Shown here: in pieces, positions 58,076-64,000 of the stretch | Layout of the letters: every line of letters starts with the position of its first letter | Numbering within the stretch: position 1 is the first letter of the stretch | Origin: Streptomyces capillispiralis | GTDB lineage: Bacteria > Actinomycetota > Actinomycetes > Streptomycetales > Streptomycetaceae | Length of the DNA: 64,000 nucleotides | Direction: 5' to 3' | Assembly (NCBI RefSeq): GCF_007829875.1 | Contig: NZ_VIWV01000001.1 | Coordinates: 5,426,501-5,490,500, forward strand | Notes under the pieces: generated by a model | The model's input: the letters and a program-made list of their open reading frames with translations, nothing else | The model's database searches: none | What the model was told of the DNA's origin: nothing | Program-made: the position numbers and the translations under genes

Positions 58076-60784
58076 ATGGAGAAGGTTGTGAACGAGGGGA
58101 TGCACCGCCCGGTGCGCCGGCCGACGCCGGCCGGCGAGGCCGTCTGGTCCGGCAGCTGGGTCACGGAGCGGCTCGGGGTCGAGCTGGCCGGGGACGACCG
58201 GCTGACCGAGCTGCTGGGGCTGGCCCTGCGCCGCAACCCCAAGCGGGCCCACCTGCTGGTGTCCAACGTGCTCGGCAAGCACGTGCCCCAGTCCCCGTCC
58301 GTCGTCCACGGCCACGGCGTCGCACTCGGCCGCCGGGTGCGCGAACTGCTCGGCGACGAGGCGGACGGCGCGGTCGTCCTCGGCTACGCCGAGACCGCGA
58401 CCGGGCTCGGCCACTCGGTCGCCGACGGCCTGGGCGTCGCCCCCTACCTGCACTCCACCCGCCGCCCGGTCGCCGGGTCCGCCACCGCCGGGGGCTTCGA
58501 GGAGGCGCACTCCCACGCGACCTCCCACCTGCTGCTCCCGGAGAACCCGCGGTTGCTGGCCGGGGACGGCCCACTGGTCCTGGTCGACGACGAGTTCTCC
58601 ACGGGCAACACGGTGCTGAACACCGTCCGGGACCTCCACGCGCGGTATCCGCGCGGGCGGTACGTGGTGGTCGCCCTCGTCGACATGAGGTCGCCCGCCG
58701 ACGCCGGCCGTCTGGACGAGTTCGCCCGCGAGATCGGGGCGCGCATCGACCTGGTGACGACCGCGCGGGGCACGGTCCGGTTGCCGGACGGCGTCCTGGA
58801 GAAGGGGCAGGAGCTGGTGGCGCGGTACGAGAGCGCCGCGGAAGGCGGCCGGTCGTCCGCGTCCGCGTCGGGGCCTGCCGCGCAGGTCGCCGCAGCCGCG
58901 CCCCCGACGCCGGCCGCGCAGGTCGCCGCAGCCGCGCCCCCGGAGGGTGCTGCCGGCCCCGTCGGCTCCGCGGCGGACGGTGGGGCAGCCCACCCGGGGA
59001 CGCGCGGAACCGCGCCAGTGTCCGGGGGCGGCCCCCACCCGGCCGGTGAGCCGACGCGGCACGTCACCCGCGTCGACCTGCGCTGGCCCTCCGGCCTCCC
59101 CGACGGCGGACGCCACGGCTTCACCCCGGCACACCGCGCCCACCTCGAATCCGCGCTCCCGGACATGGCGGCCCGCCTCGCCGGCGCGCTCCCGGCCGGC
59201 GCCCGCCGCGTCCTCGTCCTCGGCTGCGAGGAACTGATGTACGCCCCGCTGCGCCTCGCCCACGAGCTGGAGCGCACCACCGAAACCGACGTGCGCTTCT
59301 CCACCACCACCCGCTCGCCCGTCCTCGCCGTCGACGACCCCGGCTACGCGATACGCACCCGCCTGGTCTTCCCCGCCCACGACGACCCGGCCGACGGCCC
59401 CGGCGAGCGCTACGCCTACAACGTCGCCGGCAACGGCTTCGACGCCGTCGTCGCCGTCGTCGACTCCGTCGCCGACACCCCCGCGCTGCACGCCCCCGAC
59501 GGCCTGCTCGCCCGGCTCGCCGAGCACACCCCGCACGTCCTCCTCGCCGTCGTACCGTCGTACGTGCCCGCCGCCCAGGACGCACCCCGGGGCGCCCGAC
59601 CGGACGCCCCCGAAAGGCCCGCCACCATGCTGCCCGAGCCCCTCAGAGGCCCCGCCTTCTCCTCGTACGCGCCCGAGGAGGTCGGCTGGCTGCTCCAGGA
59701 CCTCTCGGACGTGACGCTGGAGGCGCCGACCGAGGAGCGCGAGGAGGCCATCCAGAGCGGCGGCGCCCACTACGCCGAGTCGCTGCCCGTGGAGTACCAG
59801 CCCAGCGAGCAGTACCAGGAGCTGTTCCACGCCGCGCTGGACGACTCGGCGGCCCGCCTCGCCCACGCGGTGGGCGTCGTCACCGAGACCGTGCTCGCCG
59901 AACGGTCGCCCCGCCCCGTGCTCGTCTCCCTCGCCCGCGCGGGCACCCCCGTCGGCATCCTGATGCGCCGCTGGGCCCAGCACCGCCACCAGCTCGACCT
60001 CCCCCACTACGCCGTCTCCATCGTCCGCGGCCGGGGCATCGACGCCAACGCACTGCGCTGGCTGGCCGCCCACCACGACCCCCGGGACGTCGTGTTCGTC
60101 GACGGCTGGACCGGCAAGGGCGCCATCACCCGCGAACTCGCCCAGGCCGTCGAGGAGTTCGAGAAGACCGAGGGCGTCACCGGCTTCGACCCGGAGATCG
60201 CGGTCCTGGCCGACCCCGGCTCCTGCGTCCGCACCTACGGCACCCGCGACGACTACCTGATCCCGTCGGCCTGCCTCAACTCCACCGTCTCCGGCCTGAT
60301 CTCCCGCACCGTGCTCCGCGCCGACCTGGTCGGCCCGCACGACTTCCACGGCGCCAAGTTCTACCGCGAACTCGCCGGAGCCGACCTGTCGGTGGCCTTC
60401 CTGGACGCCGTCTCCGCCCGCTTCCCGGAGGTCACGGACGCGGCCTGCGCCCAGGCCAAGGAACTCCTCTCCGCCGACCGCACCCCCACCTGGGAGGGCT
60501 GGGCCGCGGTCGAACGCATCAGCGAGGAGTACGGCATCCACGACGTGAACCTCGTCAAGCCCGGCGTCGGCGAGACCACCCGGGTGCTGCTGCGCCGAGT
60601 GCCCTGGAAGGTGCTCGCCCGCGCCGGAGCCGGCACCGACCTCGACCATGTGCGGCTGCTCGCGGAGCAGCGGGGCGTCCCCGTCGAGGAGGTCGCCGAC
60701 CTGCCCTACACCTGTGTCGGACTGATCCACCCCCGCTACACCCGGGGCGCGACCGGAGCCGACGGCAAGGCGGTGACCCTCTGA
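58076..60784 (+). CDS. Fused double phosphoribosyltransferase-TRSP-PELOTA protein, Ter module
   Basis: This 902-aa protein joins pieces usually encoded separately in Ter clusters. Residues about 20-250 form a PRTase_2-type domain with the PRPP loop VDDEFSTGNT (170-179). An Ala/Pro/Gly linker (about 250-325) holds two copies of PAAQVAAAAPP. Residues about 325-500 look like the TRSP domain. From about 525 comes the PRTase_1/StiP-like domain (SSYAPEEVGWLLQDLSD; VFVDGWTGKGAIT). The last about 100 residues resemble the PELOTA-type RNA-binding domain. The start ATG 58076 has AAGGA 6 nt upstream. An internal ATG at 59627 (Met518) after GAAAGG could give a separate C-terminal protein. Confidence 0.8.
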   Translation: MEKVVNEGMHRPVRRPTPAGEAVWSGSWVTERLGVELAGDDRLTELLGLALRRNPKRAHLLVSNVLGKHVPQSPSVVHGHGVALGRRVRELLGDEADGAVVLGYAETATGLGHSVADGLGVAPYLHSTRRPVAGSATAGGFEEAHSHATSHLLLPENPRLLAGDGPLVLVDDEFSTGNTVLNTVRDLHARYPRGRYVVVALVDMRSPADAGRLDEFAREIGARIDLVTTARGTVRLPDGVLEKGQELVARYESAAEGGRSSASASGPAAQVAAAAPPTPAAQVAAAAPPEGAAGPVGSAADGGAAHPGTRGTAPVSGGGPHPAGEPTRHVTRVDLRWPSGLPDGGRHGFTPAHRAHLESALPDMAARLAGALPAGARRVLVLGCEELMYAPLRLAHELERTTETDVRFSTTTRSPVLAVDDPGYAIRTRLVFPAHDDPADGPGERYAYNVAGNGFDAVVAVVDSVADTPALHAPDGLLARLAEHTPHVLLAVVPSYVPAAQDAPRGARPDAPERPATMLPEPLRGPAFSSYAPEEVGWLLQDLSDVTLEAPTEEREEAIQSGGAHYAESLPVEYQPSEQYQELFHAALDDSAARLAHAVGVVTETVLAERSPRPVLVSLARAGTPVGILMRRWAQHRHQLDLPHYAVSIVRGRGIDANALRWLAAHHDPRDVVFVDGWTGKGAITRELAQAVEEFEKTEGVTGFDPEIAVLADPGSCVRTYGTRDDYLIPSACLNSTVSGLISRTVLRADLVGPHDFHGAKFYRELAGADLSVAFLDAVSARFPEVTDAACAQAKELLSADRTPTWEGWAAVERISEEYGIHDVNLVKPGVGETTRVLLRRVPWKVLARAGAGTDLDHVRLLAEQRGVPVEEVADLPYTCVGLIHPRYTRGATGADGKAVTL

Positions 60785-61596
60785 TGCCCGTCATCGTCGC
60801 CAGCGACCTCGACCGCACCCTCATCTACTCCGCCGCGGCCCTCGCCCTGACCATGCCGGACGCGCGGGCGCCCCGGCTGCTGTGCGTGGAGGTCCACGAG
60901 AGCAAACCGCTGTCCTTCATGACGGAGACGGCGGCCCAGCTCCTCACCGACCTCGGTGACACGGCCCTCTTCGTGCCGACGACCACCCGCACCCGCAAGC
61001 AGTACCAGCGCATCAACCTGCCCGGGCCGGCGCCCACCTACGCGATCTGCGCCAACGGCGGCCACCTCCTCGTCGACGGCGTGTCCGACCCGGACTGGCA
61101 CGCTCAGGTGCTCGCCCGCCTCGCCGACGAGTGCGCCCCGCTGTCCGAGGTGCAGGAACACCTGCTGCGGACCGCCGACCCGGTCTGGGTCCGCAAGCAC
61201 CGCATCGCCGAGGACCTCTTCGCCTACCTCGTCGTCGAGCGTGAGCTGCTGAACGAGGAGTGGGTGAAGGAACTCGCGGTCTGGGCGGAGAACCGCGGCT
61301 GGACCGTGTCCCTCCAGGGCCGCAAGATCTACGCCGTGCCCAAGCCCCTCACCAAGAGCGCGGCCATGCACGAGGTCGCCCGCCGCACCGGCGCCGAACT
61401 CACCCTCGCAGCCGGCGACTCCCTCCTCGACGCCGACCTGCTGCTCGCCGCGGACCGGGGCTGGCGCCCCGGCCACGGAGAACTCGCCGACGCCGACTGG
61501 ACGGCCCCCGCGATCAGGGCCCTGCCCGAGCGAGGCGTCCTCGCCGGCGAACGCATCCTGCGCGAATTCCTCCGGACGGTCCGCTCGCCGGGATGA
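60784..61596 (+). CDS. HAD-type phosphatase, Ter module
   Basis: This 270-aa haloacid-dehalogenase-like hydrolase is of the Cof/sucrose-phosphatase type. The nucleophile and acid are Asp8 and Asp10 in SDLDRTL; motif IV is LTLAAGDSLLDADLLLAAD; the Lys is in KPLTKSAAMHEV. The start overlaps the previous stop (TGATG), so it is co-translated with the fused phosphoribosyltransferase. It would remove a phosphate from a ribosylated or sugar-phosphate intermediate. In other genomes the module also carries an ATP-grasp enzyme; none lies in this window. Confidence 0.88.
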   Translation: MPVIVASDLDRTLIYSAAALALTMPDARAPRLLCVEVHESKPLSFMTETAAQLLTDLGDTALFVPTTTRTRKQYQRINLPGPAPTYAICANGGHLLVDGVSDPDWHAQVLARLADECAPLSEVQEHLLRTADPVWVRKHRIAEDLFAYLVVERELLNEEWVKELAVWAENRGWTVSLQGRKIYAVPKPLTKSAAMHEVARRTGAELTLAAGDSLLDADLLLAADRGWRPGHGELADADWTAPAIRALPERGVLAGERILREFLRTVRSPG

Positions 61597-61605
61597 GGCC
61601 CTGCC

Positions 61606-62322
61606 TCACCCCTCGCGGGAACGGGTGAGCGGACGCGTGCCGTCGGCCGCCGCTCGCCCGTCCCGCCTCCGGCTGCCGCCTCCCGGACGTATCAGCCGCA
61701 GGACCACGAACACCAGCACCGCCAGCGCGGCCACGCCGAGGACCACCTTCGAGTAGGCGGAGACGATGTCCGTCACCTGCTGCCAGTTGTCCCCCAGCGC
61801 ATAGCCCGCGAGCACGAACGCCGTGTTCCAGATCGCGCTGCCCAGTGTGGTCAGCCCCAGGAACAGCGGCAGCCGCATCCGCTCCACACCGGCCGGCACC
61901 GATATGAGACTGCGGAAGATCGGGATCATCCGGCCGAAGAACACCGCCTTCGGCCCGTGCCGCACGAACCACGCCTCGGTCCGCTCGATGTCCGCGACCT
62001 TCACCAGCGGCAGCCGCTCCGCTATCGCCACCGTCCGGTCCCTGCCGAGCAGCGCACCCACCCCGTACAGCGCGAGCGCGCCGATCACCGAGCCCGCCGT
62101 GGTCCACAGCAGCGCGGCGAGCAGACTCATCCGGCCGCTGCTCGCGGCGAACCCCGCCAGCGGCAGGATCACCTCGCTGGGCAGGGGAGGGAAGAGGTTC
62201 TCCAGCGCGATGGCGAGGCCGGCGCCGGGGGCGCCCATGGCGTCCATCAGGTCGTGGACCCACTGCGGTCCGGCGCTCGCGTCGGCGGCCGCTGTGATCG
62301 TGTGCGCTGCGATGGCTGTCAT
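61606..62322 (-). CDS. DedA family membrane protein
   Basis: This 238-aa membrane protein of the DedA/SNARE-associated family is tied in bacteria to lipid flipping, membrane energetics and resistance to stress. The family motif is ENLFPPLPSEVILPLAGFAAS; FFGRMIPIFRSLISVPAGVERM and NTAFVLAGYALG follow. It has about five spans. ATG 62322 is chosen because TAGCGT ends 7 nt before it, as in other leaderless genes here. It converges with the HAD gene, 9 bp apart, and is divergent from the histidine kinase. Confidence 0.92.
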   Translation of the reverse strand: MTAIAAHTITAAADASAGPQWVHDLMDAMGAPGAGLAIALENLFPPLPSEVILPLAGFAASSGRMSLLAALLWTTAGSVIGALALYGVGALLGRDRTVAIAERLPLVKVADIERTEAWFVRHGPKAVFFGRMIPIFRSLISVPAGVERMRLPLFLGLTTLGSAIWNTAFVLAGYALGDNWQQVTDIVSAYSKVVLGVAALAVLVFVVLRLIRPGGGSRRRDGRAAADGTRPLTRSREG

Positions 62323-62329
62323 GCCGACC

Positions 62330-62335
62330 ACGCTA
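62330..62335 (-). promoter_or_regulatory. -10 element, leaderless dedA-type gene
   Basis: TAGCGT on the minus strand ends 7 nt before the ATG. Confidence 0.55.
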
Positions 62336-62440
62336 GAAAACCGGACCTGAAGGAACCCTGAGGAAATCCGCACGATGCGCTGCGGTCTCCCGCAGCCGCA
62401 ATTGCGGTTTTCCGCAGTGTGCGCGGCCCTTGCCCCCGAC

Positions 62441-62446
62441 TAGCCT
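62441..62446 (+). promoter_or_regulatory. -10 element, leaderless histidine kinase gene
   Basis: TAGCCT is followed by 7 nt and the ATG at 62454. Confidence 0.55.
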
Positions 62447-62453
62447 CGCGATC

Positions 62454-63596
62454 ATGCGAGACATGGTGCGGCGTGTGGTGCGGTGCGCGGTGGGCCTCAT
62501 CTGGGGGGCCGCCGCGGCCGTCGTCGAGCTGCTCTGCACAGTTCTGGCCGGTCTGGTCCTGCTGCCCGTCGTGGCCTGGCCGCGCGGCCGCCGCGCCGTG
62601 CTCCGCCCGGTCCTCGCGGGCGCGCGGAGACTGACGGAGCTGGAGCGCGCCCGGCTGCGGATCTGGCTGCGGTTCCACGTCCCACCGGTCTACGGGGACA
62701 CCCAGGCCGCGGGCTATGTGGCCGGCCGCTGGCCCCTGGGCCTGCTGGGCGCGGTGGTGATGCTCTCGGTGGCGATAGGCCTCGGCTACGGCACGTCCTG
62801 GATGTACCTGTGGCTGCTGGTCGACGACATACGCGAAACCGAGGCGATCGCCTACACGTCCCTCGGAGGACTGTTCCTGCTCTTCCTCGCCGTGCAGGGG
62901 ATACTCGGCGTGGCCGAGCTGGAGGGGAAGCTGGCCCGCCGCCTCCTCGGCCCCCATCACCCCGAGGCGCTGGAGCGGCGCATCGCGGAGCTGTCCGCGA
63001 GCCGGGCGGCCGTGGTCGACGCGGTCAACGACGAGCGGCGGCGCATCGAGCGGGACCTGCACGACGGGGTGCAGCAGCGTCTGGTGGCGCTCGGCATGCT
63101 GCTCGGCCGCGCCCTGCGCAGCGAGGACCCCGACCGTGTGGACCGGCTGCTGCGCCAGGCCCACGAGGAGAGCCGGAACGCGTTGGAGGACCTGCGCGAG
63201 GTGGCCTGGCGGATCTACCCCACCACGCTGGACGAGGCGGGGCTGCGGGCGGCCCTGGAGACGGTCGCCGAGCGGGCCTCCGTGCCGGTGCGGGTGGAGT
63301 ACGGGCTCACCGGGGAGCCCCTGCGGGCGGTGGCCACCGTCGTCTACTTCGTGGTCTGCGAGGCCGTCACCAACGCGGTGAAGCACGCGGCGCCGAGCCG
63401 GATAGTGGTCGAGGTGGGATCGAGGGAGGGAGCGTTGTACGTGAGCGTCGAGGACGACGGCCGGGGCGGGGCGAACGCGTCGGGCAGCGGACTGTTCGGG
63501 CTCGCCAGACGGGTCGCCGCGCTCGACGGGCGCCTCGAGGTGAGCAGTCCGCCGGGCGGGCCGACCCTGGTGACCGCGGAGCTGCCATGCGCGTGA
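62454..63596 (+). CDS. Sensor histidine kinase, NarX/DesK type
   Basis: This 380-aa membrane kinase has two to four spans in the first 155 residues, with no large sensor domain. The HisKA_3 box contains the phosphorylated His203 (ERRRIERDLHDGVQQRLVAL), and the ATPase domain has an N box (VCEAVTNAVKHA) and G box (VEDDGRGG, GSGLFGLARRV). ATG 62454 lies 7 nt after TAGCCT; no ribosome site is present. The stop overlaps the start of the response regulator by 10 bp, so the pair is coupled. The signal may be membrane or envelope stress, but this is not visible. Confidence 0.92.
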   Translation: MRDMVRRVVRCAVGLIWGAAAAVVELLCTVLAGLVLLPVVAWPRGRRAVLRPVLAGARRLTELERARLRIWLRFHVPPVYGDTQAAGYVAGRWPLGLLGAVVMLSVAIGLGYGTSWMYLWLLVDDIRETEAIAYTSLGGLFLLFLAVQGILGVAELEGKLARRLLGPHHPEALERRIAELSASRAAVVDAVNDERRRIERDLHDGVQQRLVALGMLLGRALRSEDPDRVDRLLRQAHEESRNALEDLREVAWRIYPTTLDEAGLRAALETVAERASVPVRVEYGLTGEPLRAVATVVYFVVCEAVTNAVKHAAPSRIVVEVGSREGALYVSVEDDGRGGANASGSGLFGLARRVAALDGRLEVSSPPGGPTLVTAELPCA

Positions 63597-64000
63597 TCCT
63601 GGCCGAGGACTCCACCCTGCTGAGGGAGGGCCTGGTGCGGCTGCTGGCGGAGGAGGGCCACCAGGTGCTCGCCGCCGTGGGCAACGCGGAACTGCTGCTG
63701 AAGGCGGTGACCGAGGATCCGCCGGACGTGGTGGTCGCCGATGTGCGGATGCCGCCCACGCACACCGACGAAGGGCTGCGCGCGGCCCTGGAGATCCGTC
63801 GGCGCCTGCCGTCGGTGGGGGTGCTGGTGCTCTCGCAGTACGTGGAGAAGCGGTATGCGACGGAGCTGCTGACCGGTGAGTCGGAAGGGGTCGGCTATCT
63901 GCTGAAGGACCGTGTCGTCCAGGTCGACGAGTTCCTGGACGCTCTGGAGCGGGTGGCCGGCGGCCGCGCCGCCTTCGACCCGGAGGTCGTACGGCAGCTC
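63587..64000 (+). CDS. Response regulator, NarL/LuxR type, truncated by window edge
   Basis: This is the N-terminal 138 codons of a NarL/FixJ-type response regulator. The receiver domain shows acidic pocket Glu7-Asp8, phosphoacceptor Asp52 in VVVADVRMPP and the late Lys in GYLLKDRV. The DNA-binding domain would lie beyond the right edge. It starts at ATG 63587 inside the kinase gene and forms a two-component pair with it. Targets are unknown. Confidence 0.9.
   Translation, partial: MRVILAEDSTLLREGLVRLLAEEGHQVLAAVGNAELLLKAVTEDPPDVVVADVRMPPTHTDEGLRAALEIRRRLPSVGVLVLSQYVEKRYATELLTGESEGVGYLLKDRVVQVDEFLDALERVAGGRAAFDPEVVRQL

Noticed and set aside
57906..58091. GTG-started Thr/Ala-rich ORF overlapping the aldolase stop
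   Set aside because: It is read from the repeated spacer, has no domain, and overlaps the better-supported start at 58076.
57764..60730. Minus-strand open frame of 988 codons opposite the Ter phosphoribosyltransferase gene
   Set aside because: Low-complexity Gly/Val/Asp-rich shadow; the plus strand has clear PRPP-binding motifs.

Overview
The window is high-GC actinobacterial DNA, almost certainly from a Streptomyces chromosome. The pointers are very strong third-position GC bias, the fasR-fabD-fabH-acpP-fabF block, a homodimeric pyruvate dehydrogenase E1, DUF3145, DUF3052 and DUF4360 proteins, many GTG/TTG starts, many promoters with TANNNT exactly 7 nt before the start codon (leaderless mRNAs), and an intergenic repeat family typical of the genus. 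I recognise no rRNA, tRNA, CRISPR array, insertion sequence or prophage. It reads as core chromosome with accessory sugar genes at the left.

Left third (1-22 kb): utilisation of plant-wall pentosans. A CUT1-type sugar importer lacking its own ATPase precedes a GH51 arabinofuranosidase. Then come a Tat-exported GH35-like protein whose catalytic glutamates appear to be gone, a DUF4360 secreted protein, two secreted GH43 arabinan enzymes, an aminotransferase, an exported aldose epimerase, a xylFGH-type importer, and a dehydratase/dehydrogenase/U32-like set. A 16-bp pseudo-palindrome (GTTCG-N2-AT-N2-CGAAC), often as copies 19 bp apart, lies upstream of five of these transcription units. This suggests one pentose regulon whose regulator is not encoded here.

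Middle (22-51 kb): a zinc-ribbon/repeat membrane protein, a MarR/oxidoreductase divergent pair, two membrane proteins, a secreted Pcp-like protein with the catalytic Cys replaced by Ser, a GH3 glucosidase, a second epimerase, an SGNH lipoprotein and DUF3145. Next is the type II fatty acid synthase operon with its activator FasR and a 21-bp dyad at its promoter. These are followed by a pirin, a serine hydrolase, a MerR/aldo-keto reductase pair, DUF4429/SHOCT and DUF1023 proteins, a TetR/MFS efflux pair, a DUF4190-type protein, a potassium channel and aceE.

Right (51-62 kb): a DUF3052 protein and a peroxiredoxin lead into a Ter stress-response island: two TerD, a TerC-like DUF475 protein, a TerA-like protein, a variant TerD with a Pro/Ala/Tyr tail, and a three-gene biosynthetic module (citrate-lyase-like aldolase, a 902-residue fused double phosphoribosyltransferase, HAD phosphatase). 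Comparative genomics has predicted that such modules make a nucleoside-like metabolite, but the product is unknown. This is the most interesting uncharacterised system in the window. The window ends with a DedA protein and a histidine kinase/response regulator pair; the regulator runs off the right edge.
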